DNA of 32,434 nt, from assembly GCA_905212635.1 (NCBI GenBank), contig CAJMFH010000032.1:1-32434 (forward strand), given 5' to 3'. The DNA comes from an uncultured Lachnoclostridium sp. (GTDB lineage Bacteria > Bacillota > Clostridia > Lachnospirales > Lachnospiraceae). Both the position numbers and the translations under genes were made by a program. Positions 1-7,218 of the stretch are shown here, in pieces. Within the stretch, counting starts at the first letter, position 1; the number at the start of each line of letters is the position of its first letter. Under the pieces are notes generated by a model, which was not told the DNA's origin, made no database searches, and saw only the letters and a list, made by a program, of their open reading frames with translations.

Positions 1-71
1 AAATTATCAAAGGGCTGGTCTGCTTACATTTTTCCGAAAAACAATTTACGCTATCCTCGAATCGCTTCTAT

Positions 72-100
72 TTGCTTTTTTCAAAAAATTGCGTTATAAT
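72..100 (+). promoter_or_regulatory. Sigma-A promoter for the DUF1836 gene
   Basis: A TTGCTT -35 (72-77) and a perfect TATAAT -10 (95-100) are separated by 17 bases. Transcription would start near 107, about 45 bases before the chosen ATG. Confidence 0.7.
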
Positions 101-150
101 ACTTTTTATAACTTCAATTTCAGACACCATTCAATTTTATGGAGGACATT

Positions 151-759
151 ATGAAAAAGAACAATGAAGAAAGTATCATGGACATTATAAGCAAACTCCG
201 TGATATTGACTATATTAACCCGGAAGACATTCCGAATATTGATCTGTACATGGATCAGGTCACAACATTTATGGATGCCCGTCTTGCTTCCTGCAAGCGC
301 TCCGATGACGACAAGATCCTGACAAAAACCATGATCAATAATTATACCAAAAACAACCTTCTTCCACCGCCGGAAAAGAAAAAATATTCCAAGGAGCATA
401 TGTTCCTTTTAATCTTTTTGTATTATTTTAAAAATGTTTTGTCGATCAGCGATATCCAGAAAATATTTGCTCCATTGACAGAAATGTTTTTTGGTGGAAA
501 ATCAGCCGATATTTCACTGGAAGATATTTACAAAGAAATCTTCACAATGGAAAAAGAATTGACAAACAATCTTACCAAAGATGTTGTGCGGCGTTTTCGC
601 AGTTCACAGGAGGTTTTTTCCGAAGCGACCGACGAAGCGGAATCCGACTATCTTTCCCGCTTCGCCTACATATGTATGTTGAGTTTTGACGTTTACATCA
701 AAAAACAGCTGATTGAACGAATCATTGATGAAACACTCGAAGATCCCGGCAAAAAATAA
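151..759 (+). CDS. DUF1836 domain-containing protein
   Basis: This 202-residue soluble protein belongs, by my recognition, to the DUF1836 family of Bacillota. Its function is unknown, and a MerR-like DNA-binding fold has been suggested for the family. The DUF1836 core covers about residues 30-140: 'LTKTMINNYTKNNLLPPP' is the most recognisable part, followed by 'YSKEHMFLLIFLYYFKNVLSI'-type helices. There is no signal peptide or membrane segment. I chose ATG 151 over the in-frame ATG 139 because GGAGG at 141-145 sits 5 bases before 151, whereas 139 overlaps that site. It has its own promoter at 72-100 and a strong terminator just after the stop, so it is probably monocistronic. It converges on the PHP gene with only 16 bases between stop codons. 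Confidence 0.8.
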   Translation: MKKNNEESIMDIISKLRDIDYINPEDIPNIDLYMDQVTTFMDARLASCKRSDDDKILTKTMINNYTKNNLLPPPEKKKYSKEHMFLLIFLYYFKNVLSISDIQKIFAPLTEMFFGGKSADISLEDIYKEIFTMEKELTNNLTKDVVRRFRSSQEVFSEATDEAESDYLSRFAYICMLSFDVYIKKQLIERIIDETLEDPGKK

Positions 760-766
760 TATAAGG

Positions 767-793
767 AATGCGCCATTACGGCGCATTTTTTAT
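767..793 (+). terminator. Rho-independent terminator of the DUF1836 gene
   Basis: AATGCGCC (767-774) pairs perfectly with GGCGCATT (780-787) around a 5-base loop and is followed by a T-run. The hairpin includes the last codons and the stop codon (776-778) of the convergent PHP gene. On the minus strand the T-run is poorer. Confidence 0.85.
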
Positions 794-1513
794 TGCTCTT
801 TTCTTCAATGCCATTTTCAGTTTTTCCACCGAAGTATTGACAATCAGTTCCAGCGGAAAATCGACTTCACACAAAAGGGCATCGGCATATTCAAAATTCA
901 GGATATCTTCCTCCGCGTGGGCATCGCTGCTGACTACGACCGGAACTTCATATTTTTCGCACAGGCGCAAAATTTCCTTATCGGCTTCTTTTGCATTCTT
1001 TCGAAAACTTTTCGGCGAAAGCGACGCGTTGTTCAGTTCGATCAATGTTCCATATTTTTTCGCCTCCCGGATCACCGTTTCATAATCCACCTCATACCGC
1101 ACATCATCCGGATGTCCGAGAATATCCACATAAGGATTATGGATGGCTCCCAGATACGCATTCGTATTTTCTTCCCGGGTTCCGGACTTAATACACGGAG
1201 TGTGCAGACTTGCGATCACAATATCCATCTGCTTCAAAACCGCTTCCTCCATATCCAGGTTTCCTTCATAATCCACAATATTTGCCTCCACACCAAGCAA
1301 AAGCGGCAATCCGTATTTTTCTCTCCTCGCCACTTTCAAATTCAAAAAATGAAGCGGGCCGCTCGAATACGGCATCGCCGGCGCGTGATCCGTAATCCCC
1401 AGTAATTGCAGTCCTTTTTCTTTAGCAGCATACGCCATTTCATTCATCGTATTATAAGCATGTCCGCTTGCATAAGTATGTGTATGCAGATCCAGTACAT
1501 AAATATCTCGCAT
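776..1513 (-). CDS. PHP domain phosphoesterase, YcdX-like
   Basis: A 245-residue PHP-family metal-dependent phosphatase close to the YcdX group, which has a trinuclear metal site and acts on small phosphoesters; the substrate here is unknown. The full set of PHP motifs is visible: DLHTHT near the N terminus (about residues 8-13), ITDHAP (about 40-45), GVEAN (about 74-78), SLHTP (about 101-105), GHPDD (about 132-136) and SSDAHA (about 195-200). Length and motif order fit the stand-alone YcdX type rather than a DNA polymerase PHP domain. The ribosome site GAAAGGAAG lies about 13 bases upstream, which is rather far. No convincing promoter was found upstream; TATGAT near 1560 has only a poor -35. 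Its 3' end is embedded in the neighbour's terminator hairpin. Confidence 0.88.
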   Translation of the reverse strand: MRDIYVLDLHTHTYASGHAYNTMNEMAYAAKEKGLQLLGITDHAPAMPYSSGPLHFLNLKVARREKYGLPLLLGVEANIVDYEGNLDMEEAVLKQMDIVIASLHTPCIKSGTREENTNAYLGAIHNPYVDILGHPDDVRYEVDYETVIREAKKYGTLIELNNASLSPKSFRKNAKEADKEILRLCEKYEVPVVVSSDAHAEEDILNFEYADALLCEVDFPLELIVNTSVEKLKMALKKRAIKNAP

Positions 1514-1647
1514 AATTGTATTTTAACTTCCTTTCTGACAGCCATTCAAGACTGTATCCTTGTTCTTTTTAAATCATAACACATTTTATCAGAAAAATCA
1601 TCTGCCAAATCAGTGAACCCATTACCTCCCCTCCATCCTAACCCTAT

Positions 1648-1818
1648 TGTAGAGTTATCTGATCGATAATGGGACAATGAATTCGGAATGAGGGATTTAG
1701 GACGCCGTCGGTGTGTAGAGGGCGTATTCTGCCCTCACACACCGCTGCGTGCGTCCTCTAAGCGCAAGCGGTCCCGAATACGAATCCATTGTCCCAATAT
1801 TGCCCAAGAAACTCTACA
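1648..1818. repeat. Compound (nested) inverted repeat of about 171 bp
   Basis: Several nested arms share one centre. TGTAGAGTT (1648-1656) pairs with 1810-1818, TGGGACAATG (1670-1679) with 1787-1796, ATTCGG (1681-1686) with CCGAAT (1774-1779), GGACGC (1700-1705) with 1751-1756, and CGGTGTGT-A-GAGGGC (1709-1723) with 1731-1744, leaving a 7-base loop at 1724-1730. All arms are in register, so the whole element can fold as one long interrupted hairpin on either strand. It has no coding potential. It resembles a non-autonomous palindromic element (REP, BOX or MITE type), or the gene of a structured RNA. The central stem is GC-rich compared with the AT-rich flanks. The two flanks show no clear target duplication. 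Confidence 0.75.
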
Positions 1819-1826
1819 TCACCCCC

Positions 1827-1855
1827 TTGCAATCCTCTTTTAAGTATGATAGAAT
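1827..1855 (+). promoter_or_regulatory. Sigma-A promoter for pcrA
   Basis: TTGCAA (1827-1832) is 17 bases from TAGAAT (1850-1855), with transcription starting near 1862. It starts only 8 bases after the outer arm of the compound repeat, so the repeat lies immediately upstream of the -35 box. Confidence 0.65.
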
Positions 1856-1893
1856 GAACACATGTTTGTATCAGATAGAAAGGATGACGTAAC

Positions 1894-4182
1894 ATGACAG
1901 ATATACTTGCAAACTTAAATCCCATGCAGAAAAAAGCAGTTTTACATAATGAGGGCCCGCTTTTGATCTTAGCCGGAGCCGGTTCCGGAAAGACACGCGT
2001 GCTGACACACCGTATCGCCTATCTTATTGAAGAATACGGCGTTGCCCCTTACCAGATTCTGGCACTCACCTTTACGAATAAAGCTGCCAATGAAATGCGG
2101 GAACGTGTTGACCGCATTGTTTCCTATGGAGCAGAATCCATCCGGGTAAGCACATTCCATTCTACCTGTGTAAGGATCCTTCGCCGTTTTATCGATCATC
2201 TTGGCTACGATCGCAGCTTTACGATCTACGATTCCGACGACCAGAAAAGTTTGATGAAGGATATCTGCAAACACTTAAATATTGATACGAAAAAATACAA
2301 GGAAAAAACTTTTCTCAACGCCATTTCTTCGGCGAAAAACGAATTACAGACACCGGAACAATACGCTGCTGAAGTGGCAAAAGAATACAATAAAAAAATA
2401 TTCGGCTCGGTTTACAAAGAATATCAGCGGTGCTTACAGCAGAATAATGCGCTTGATTTTGATGATCTCATCATGAAAACCGTAGAATTATTTCAAAAAG
2501 AACCGGAAGTCCTGCGCCAGTATCAGGAACGCTTCCACTATCTCCTTGTGGATGAGTACCAGGATACGAACACGGCTCAGTTTACACTTCTCAGCCTTCT
2601 TGCCTCCCGCTACCGAAATTTGTGTGTGGTCGGCGATGACGACCAGTCGATCTACAAATTCCGCGGTGCCAATATTATGAATATTTTGAACTTTGAAAAA
2701 GTATTTCCGCAGGCAGAAGTGATTCGCCTTGAACAGAACTACCGCTCTACAAAACGGATTCTGGAAGCCGCCAATGAAGTGATCCGCCACAATACTTCCC
2801 GAAAGGCAAAAACGCTGTGGACAGATCAGGAAGAAGGCGAGTCGATCCGTTATGTGCAGTTTGGCAATGAATACGAAGAAGCCGCCGGTATTGCCGGAGA
2901 TATCGCGGAAAAAGTTAAAAATCAGGGGGCTTCTTACTCCGATTTTGCGGTTCTTTACCGAACCAATGCCCAGTCACGCGTATTTGAGGAGAAACTTGTA
3001 CAGGAAAGCATTCCTTACCGCATCGTGGGAGCGATCAACTTCTACTCCCGTAAGGAAATCAAAGATATTTTATGTTATCTGAAAACGATCAACAATCCTG
3101 CGGATGATATTGCTGTCAAACGAATCATCAACGTACCGAAACGCGGCATCGGAGCTACAACGATCCAGCGTATCACAAATTATGCCATTGACCGTGATAT
3201 CAGTTTCTATGAAGCGCTTACACAGGCAGATTATATCGACGGCTGCGGACGTGCTGCGACAAAGATCTTTTCCTTTGTCACCTTGATCGAACGACTCCGC
3301 CATGCGCTGGATGATGATGAACTGACACTGACAGAATTGATGGACGAAATCTTTGAAGCCACCGGATATGTCAAAGATCTGGAAGCTGAGGAAACCGTAG
3401 AAGCCAATGCCCGTCTTGAAAACCTGGATGCCCTGGTAAACAAAGTGGCGCAGTATCAGACAGACTGTGAAGAGGAAACCTCCGATGAAGCAGCTTCTCT
3501 GAACGGACTTCTTGAAAATATTGCCTTGGTCGCAGATATTGATACGGTAGAGGACGATGCCGAACAGGTTCTTCTGATGACGATCCACAGCGCCAAGGGA
3601 CTGGAATTTCCAAATGTATATGTGTGTGGAATGGAAGAAAATGTATTTCCGAGCGCGATGGCTCTCTATGATCTCTCGGATGATGAAATCGAAGAAGAAC
3701 GCCGCCTGTGCTACGTTGCGATCACACGTGCCATGAAAACTCTGACATTGACCTGTGCGATGCAGCGCATGAAAAACGGTCAGCCAAACTTTAACTTTCC
3801 TTCCCGCTTTATCAGTGAGATTCCACGCTATCTGTTAAAGCAGACACAGGGTGGCGGCACACGTCCGCGGGCAAATTCACGCCCATCGATCGACCGCACT
3901 GCGACATTGGATGACATCTTCTCGCCGGCAAAAATATATTCTAAAGGATCCAAAAATCCATTTGCCAGAAATCCTTATATCCAAAAGGGAGTCAAGAAGC
4001 CGGAAGTGACCGGTACCCCGGATTATGGAGAAGGAGACACTGTCTATCATATCAAATTTGGCAATGGTATTGTCCGTTCTCTGAAGCCTCTTGGCTCGGA
4101 TTATGAGGTCATAGTTGACTTTGACAAGATGGGGCAGCGCAAACTCCGCGCTTCGTTTGCCAAGTTATTAAAGATCGAGTAA
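1894..4182 (+). CDS. pcrA: ATP-dependent DNA helicase PcrA (UvrD/Rep family)
   Basis: A 762-residue superfamily 1A 3'-5' DNA helicase for nucleotide excision repair, replication-fork upkeep and rolling-circle plasmid replication. The helicase motifs are all present: Walker A AGAGSGKT (residues 27-34), TFTNKAA (motif Ia), DEYQDTN (Walker B, near 220), GDDDQSIYKFRGA (near 247), QNYRS (motif IV), TIHSAKGLEF (motif V) and VAITRAM (motif VI). The last ~45 residues (GDTVYHIKFGNGIVRSL onward) are the Tudor-like domain that contacts RNA polymerase in PcrA. Length is normal for the family. AAAGGA (1879-1884) lies 9 bases before the ATG. The TAA stop (4180-4182) forms the edge of a palindromic repeat. 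It is expressed from its own promoter and has no operon partner. Confidence 0.97.
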   Translation: MTDILANLNPMQKKAVLHNEGPLLILAGAGSGKTRVLTHRIAYLIEEYGVAPYQILALTFTNKAANEMRERVDRIVSYGAESIRVSTFHSTCVRILRRFIDHLGYDRSFTIYDSDDQKSLMKDICKHLNIDTKKYKEKTFLNAISSAKNELQTPEQYAAEVAKEYNKKIFGSVYKEYQRCLQQNNALDFDDLIMKTVELFQKEPEVLRQYQERFHYLLVDEYQDTNTAQFTLLSLLASRYRNLCVVGDDDQSIYKFRGANIMNILNFEKVFPQAEVIRLEQNYRSTKRILEAANEVIRHNTSRKAKTLWTDQEEGESIRYVQFGNEYEEAAGIAGDIAEKVKNQGASYSDFAVLYRTNAQSRVFEEKLVQESIPYRIVGAINFYSRKEIKDILCYLKTINNPADDIAVKRIINVPKRGIGATTIQRITNYAIDRDISFYEALTQADYIDGCGRAATKIFSFVTLIERLRHALDDDELTLTELMDEIFEATGYVKDLEAEETVEANARLENLDALVNKVAQYQTDCEEETSDEAASLNGLLENIALVADIDTVEDDAEQVLLMTIHSAKGLEFPNVYVCGMEENVFPSAMALYDLSDDEIEEERRLCYVAITRAMKTLTLTCAMQRMKNGQPNFNFPSRFISEIPRYLLKQTQGGGTRPRANSRPSIDRTATLDDIFSPAKIYSKGSKNPFARNPYIQKGVKKPEVTGTPDYGEGDTVYHIKFGNGIVRSLKPLGSDYEVIVDFDKMGQRKLRASFAKLLKIE

Positions 4183-4223
4183 CTATTCAGGCTCCCCCTC
4201 CCATACATTGATTCTGAATAGTT
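4181..4223 (+). repeat. Palindromic repeat copy A at the pcrA stop codon
   Basis: AACTATTCAG (4181-4190) and CTGAATAGTT (4214-4223) form a perfect 10-bp inverted repeat. The right half (CCATACATTG-ATTCTGAATAGTT) closely matches the right arm of copy B at 4743-4766. The pcrA stop codon occupies 4180-4182, so two of its bases belong to the repeat. TTTTG follows, which might make it a weak terminator for pcrA. Confidence 0.8.
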
Positions 4224-4240
4224 TTGAAAAAAAATAAAAA

Positions 4241-4269
4241 TTGACTAGTATATTTTGTGTGGATATGCT
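4241..4269 (+). promoter_or_regulatory. Sigma-A promoter for the small acidic membrane protein
   Basis: TTGACT (4241-4246) is 17 bases from TATGCT (4264-4269). An alternative -10, TATACT (4269-4274), is too far from the -35 at 22 bases. The promoter lies 17 bases after repeat copy A. Confidence 0.6.
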
Positions 4270-4324
4270 ATACTAATACAAAAGGATATAAAACACAACT
4301 TTTCAGGAAAGGATGGTAGTGATT

Positions 4325-4600
4325 ATGTGTGGAAAATTTGATGATCTTATGAATAACGCAAAAATCAGTCAGCTTATTTCAAAAAATAAAGTAGAGGAAG
4401 AAAGAAAATCCTGCATTTTGTGGGTACTTGCTATTATCGGAGCAATTGCTTCCGTGGCTGCAATCGCTTATGCTGTTTACCGCCATATGACTCCTCGTTA
4501 TTTAGATGATTTTGATGGTGATTTTGATTATGATGAATTTGACGACGATTTCGATGACGACGATGATGTTGACGTTTATGTGAAATCCTCTGATAAGTAA
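4325..4600 (+). CDS. Small membrane protein with a poly-aspartate C-terminal tail
   Basis: A 91-residue protein with a charged N terminus (MCGKFDDLMNN...), one membrane helix (about residues 30-52, 'CILWVLAIIGAIASVAAIAYAVY'-like) and an extremely acidic tail rich in repeated D-D-F/D-D-D groups. The family function is unknown to me. Similar short proteins appear to be common in Lachnospiraceae, but that is from memory. I chose ATG 4325 rather than the in-frame ATG 4313 because GGAAAGG at 4306-4312 directly abuts 4313 and could only serve the later start. The gene has its own promoter and a strong terminator, so it is a single-gene unit. The tail could bind divalent cations or a basic partner, which is inference only. 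Confidence 0.8.
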   Translation: MCGKFDDLMNNAKISQLISKNKVEEERKSCILWVLAIIGAIASVAAIAYAVYRHMTPRYLDDFDGDFDYDEFDDDFDDDDDVDVYVKSSDK

Positions 4601-4618
4601 AACTTCATTTTGACCTTT

Positions 4619-4659
4619 AAAAAGGCAGTTATCATAGTTTTATGACAACTGCCTTTTTC
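4619..4659 (+). terminator. Rho-independent terminator of the small acidic protein gene
   Basis: AAAAAGGCAGTT (4619-4630) pairs perfectly with AACTGCCTTTTT (4647-4658), with additional TCAT/ATGA pairing inside and a run of five T at the end of the right arm. The A-rich left arm could let it act in both directions, serving the degV gene beyond repeat B. Confidence 0.88.
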
Positions 4660-4673
4660 TTATTATTATTCAC

Positions 4674-4768
4674 GTAACTATTAGGATCTAAATGTATGGA
4701 AATCAAAGCCTCTTACGTGCAAGCACGACGATTCATTGATTTCCATACATTGGATCCTGAATAGTTAC
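4674..4768 (-). repeat. Palindromic repeat copy B, long form, after the degV stop
   Basis: The two ends (4674-4707 and 4736-4768) are inverted copies of about 33 bases with few mismatches. Both carry GTAACTATT, then AGGATC, then AATGTATGGAAATCAA. The centre holds a small GC hairpin, CGTGC-AA-GCACG (4716-4727). It begins right after the TAA of the minus-strand degV gene (stop at 4769-4771). This is the longest copy in the window and probably the closest to a full-length element. There is no T-run on either side, so it is not a classical terminator. Confidence 0.85.
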
Positions 4769-5644
4769 TTATTTACAAAGTTCTTTTGGCACATTGGAAA
4801 GTGCTACGGCAAGTGCTCCCGGTCCGATATGACAGGACACACTCAATGACAGGGGATCCATATACACTTTGGCATTCGGATACTCCTCAAGAATTTCTTC
4901 TTTAAATTTATCTGCTTCTGCTTTATCGTATGTATAGGCAATGTCGATTTCCATCTCTTCTTCCGAAAATCGTTTTTCAAAATCCGAACGAATTGCTTTC
5001 AACATCGTAGTCTTTGCCTGTTTCAACGTTTTTACCTTCGCATACGAATCCAGTTTTTCTCCCTGAATCTGAAGAACCGGTTTGATACGAAGAACCGTTC
5101 CGATTGCTGCGACTGCCGGTGTCAGACGACCGCCTTTTCGCAAATATTTCAATGTATTTACCATAATATAAATACTGCTCTGGAACTTGTCCCTAAATAA
5201 AATATCATGAATTTCTTTGGCACTGTATCCCCGCTCTGCAAGCTCTTTTGCCTGCTGTACACTTCTTCGCTGGGTAACCGAGATACGCTGATTGTCAACA
5301 ACAAAAACTTTCCCTTCAAATTCGTCTTCCTGCGCTAACATCATCGCAGTCGAACAGGAACTGCTGATTCCGCTTGACATCGGGATATGCACGATCTCAT
5401 CGTACTCTTCCAATTGCTCTTTCCAGGTCTGCATGATCGTATCCGGAGACGGCTGTGATGTCGATACTTCAGTCTTTTCATCCATCAGCGCCTCATAAAA
5501 CTGTTCCTGAGTCATATCAATATCTTCGAAATGCTGTACTTCATTGATATAAAAAGGCATCGGGATCACCACAATCCCCAATTCTTTACTTTCCTTTTGT
5601 GTAATTCCGCTATTACTGTCTGTAATAATGCAAACTTTACTCAT
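4769..5644 (-). CDS. DegV family fatty-acid-binding protein (first copy)
   Basis: A 291-residue DegV protein. DegV/FakB proteins bind one fatty acid and, in species with FakA kinase, present it for phosphorylation. Family features: N-terminal IITDSNSG, STSQPSP (about residues 61-67), MSSGISSSCSTA (about 89-100), the TLKYLRKGGR loop (about 163-172) and the C-terminal CHIGPGALAV. It is co-directional with and downstream of rpmF, but a perfect 12-bp terminator hairpin stands between them (5673-5707). I see no separate promoter, so expression may rely on read-through. AGAGGA lies about 9 bases before the start. Palindromic repeat B begins just after its stop. A second, distinct DegV gene lies upstream at 7298-8152. 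Confidence 0.93.
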   Translation of the reverse strand: MSKVCIITDSNSGITQKESKELGIVVIPMPFYINEVQHFEDIDMTQEQFYEALMDEKTEVSTSQPSPDTIMQTWKEQLEEYDEIVHIPMSSGISSSCSTAMMLAQEDEFEGKVFVVDNQRISVTQRRSVQQAKELAERGYSAKEIHDILFRDKFQSSIYIMVNTLKYLRKGGRLTPAVAAIGTVLRIKPVLQIQGEKLDSYAKVKTLKQAKTTMLKAIRSDFEKRFSEEEMEIDIAYTYDKAEADKFKEEILEEYPNAKVYMDPLSLSVSCHIGPGALAVALSNVPKELCK

Positions 5645-5664
5645 TCATTCACATCCTCTTAATG

Positions 5665-5707
5665 AAAACAAACAGGGCTTATCAACCAAAAACGATGATA
5701 AGCCCTG
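5665..5707 (-). terminator. Rho-independent terminator after rpmF
   Basis: CAGGGCTTATCA (minus strand, 5707-5696) pairs perfectly over 12 bases with its complement at 5684-5673 and is followed by TTTGTTTTC. It sits between rpmF and the downstream degV gene. Confidence 0.88.
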
Positions 5708-5727
5708 ACCATAAACTACTATGTTCA

Positions 5728-5910
5728 TTACTCAGCTGCTGCAATAATCTCTTTTTTATTGTAGCTGCCACAGTTTTTGCATACACGATGTGGCACCATC
5801 AATTCTCCACATTTGCTGCATTTAACTAAAGTAGGAGCAGTCATTTTCCAGTTTGCTCTACGTTTGTCTCTTCTTGCTTTTGAAGATTTATTCTTAGGAC
5901 AGATTGACAT
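5728..5910 (-). CDS. rpmF: Large ribosomal subunit protein bL32
   Basis: A 60-residue ribosomal protein bL32 of the large subunit. The basic N-terminal part, with SSKARRDKRRANWK, is typical. The zinc-ribbon form is present with C31-x2-C34 and C44-x2-C47, so this is the zinc-binding (C+) paralogue. AAGGAGGTG lies about 8 bases before the ATG. A near-consensus promoter (5949-5977) lies in the 82-base gap after ackA, and a strong terminator follows. In many Clostridia a DUF177 (YceD) gene lies between ackA and rpmF; there is no room for it here. Confidence 0.97.
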   Translation of the reverse strand: MSICPKNKSSKARRDKRRANWKMTAPTLVKCSKCGELMVPHRVCKNCGSYNKKEIIAAAE

Positions 5911-5948
5911 GTCTTTACACCTCCTTAAAAACTCAAAACACTTTTACC

Positions 5949-5977
5949 ATTATACCGTCAATGCGGTTATTTGTCAA
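5949..5977 (-). promoter_or_regulatory. Near-consensus sigma-A promoter of rpmF
   Basis: On the minus strand a perfect TTGACA (5977-5972), 17 bases and a perfect TATAAT (5954-5949). Transcription would start near 5942, about 32 bases before the rpmF start. Confidence 0.88.
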
Positions 5978-5992
5978 TACATTTTTTAAATA

Positions 5993-7183
5993 TTATTTTA
6001 CTAGTTCCATGGTCTCACGTGCGATGGCAAGCTCTTCGTTTGTTGGAACAACCAAAACTTTTACTTTACTGTTTGGTGTAGAAACAATCGTCTCTTCTCC
6101 ACGAACACCGTTCTTTTCTTTATCAATCTCTACTCCGAGATATCCAAGGAAACTGCATACATATTCACGCATGATACCATTGTTCTCGCCAAGTCCTGCT
6201 GTAAATGCGATGGCATCTACACCGTTCATTGCCGCAGTATACGCACCAATGTATTTTGCTACACGATATCCAAATACATCCTGTGCAAGCTGTGCTTTCT
6301 TATTTCCCTCATCGGCTGCTTTTTCCAGATCACGGAAGTCGCTGGAAACTCCGGAAAGTCCATATACACCGGACTCTTTGTTCAGAATCTTCATTACGTC
6401 TTCCAGAGATTTGTCCATTGCATGAGCAAGATACTCGATGATTGCCGGATCAATGTCACCACTACGTGTACCCATTACCAGACCTTCCAGTGGAGTAAGT
6501 CCCATACTGGTATCTACGGATTTGCCATTTTTCACTGCGGATACGCTGGCACCATTTCCAAGGTGGCATACGATCACTTTGGAATTTTCAGGATCCAGTC
6601 CTGCCAGTGCGATCGCACGTTTGGATACAAAGCTGTGGCTTGTTCCGTGGAAGCCGTAACGGCGTACTTTATATTTTTCATAGCATTCATATGGAAGTCC
6701 ATACATAAATGCGGTTGGTTCCATGGTCTGATGGAATGCAGTATCAAATACTGCTACATTTGGCACACCCGGCATAATTGCCTGGCACGCACGGATTCCG
6801 ATCAGGTTTGCCGGATTGTGAAGCGGCGCAAGTGGGTTACACTCTTCAATTGCTGCCATAACTTCATCATTTATTACTACAGAAGAAGCAAATTTTTCTC
6901 CACCGTGTACGACACGATGACCAATTGCATCGATCTCTTTCAAATCACTGATTACACCATATTTTTCGTCTGTCAATTCGTCCAAAACCATCTGAACAGC
7001 TACTTCATGGTCTGGCATATCCTTATTGATAACAACCTTTTCTCCCCCTGCCGGAGTATGATTCAAACGTCCGTCGATTCCGATTCTCTCGCAAAGACCT
7101 ACTGCCAATGCCTTTTCTGTCTGTGCATCAATCAATTGATATTTCAAAGATGAACTTCCACAATTGATTACTAAAACTTTCAT
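5993..7183 (-). CDS. ackA: Acetate kinase
   Basis: A 396-residue acetate kinase. It converts acetyl phosphate and ADP to acetate and ATP, the substrate-level phosphorylation step of acetate fermentation. Family signatures: N-terminal VLVINCGSSSLKYQL, GHRVVHGGE (about residues 88-96), AVFDTAFHQTM (about 143-153), VCHLGNGAS (about 205-213), the SMGLTPLEGL loop with MGTRSGDIDP (about 235-244) and FTAGLGENN near the C terminus. Two adjacent ATGs exist. I prefer the second (7183) because AAGAAGG then lies 7 bases upstream and the protein starts MKVLVINCGSSS as usual; the other would add one Met. It has its own promoter (7253-7281) and a leader hairpin. The usual partner pta is not adjacent, and the gene upstream is degV-like. 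Confidence 0.97.
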   Translation of the reverse strand: MKVLVINCGSSSLKYQLIDAQTEKALAVGLCERIGIDGRLNHTPAGGEKVVINKDMPDHEVAVQMVLDELTDEKYGVISDLKEIDAIGHRVVHGGEKFASSVVINDEVMAAIEECNPLAPLHNPANLIGIRACQAIMPGVPNVAVFDTAFHQTMEPTAFMYGLPYECYEKYKVRRYGFHGTSHSFVSKRAIALAGLDPENSKVIVCHLGNGASVSAVKNGKSVDTSMGLTPLEGLVMGTRSGDIDPAIIEYLAHAMDKSLEDVMKILNKESGVYGLSGVSSDFRDLEKAADEGNKKAQLAQDVFGYRVAKYIGAYTAAMNGVDAIAFTAGLGENNGIMREYVCSFLGYLGVEIDKEKNGVRGEETIVSTPNSKVKVLVVPTNEELAIARETMELVK

Positions 7184-7218
7184 CATTTTTCCTTCTTTCT
7201 GCTTTTATTTTCAAATCC

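Larger units (their letters stand above)
1514..1893. other. 380-base divergent gap between the PHP gene and pcrA
   Basis: No open reading frame with a ribosome site is visible here. The left part is AT-rich leader of the PHP gene. The middle is filled by the compound inverted repeat at 1648-1818, and the right end carries the pcrA promoter (1827-1855) and ribosome site (1879-1884). Confidence 0.7.

Noticed and set aside
713..1405. Long open frame antisense to the PHP gene
   Set aside because: It has no ribosome site, its composition looks like a shadow of the PHP gene, and it shows no known domain. The PHP motifs on the other strand are complete.
1648..1818. CRISPR array
   Set aside because: The repeats are nested and inverted around one centre, with no direct repeats at regular spacing and no cas genes.
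3070..3588. Open frame antisense to pcrA
   Set aside because: It lies wholly within the well-supported pcrA coding sequence and has no start signal or recognisable domain.
4674..4768. Copy B as an ordinary terminator for degV
   Set aside because: There is no T-run on either strand, and the arms are much longer than a terminator needs. A real terminator lies just beyond at 4619-4659.
6422..7153. Open frame antisense to ackA (243 codons)
   Set aside because: It is fully inside ackA, cysteine- and histidine-rich in a way typical of shadow frames, and has no ribosome site.
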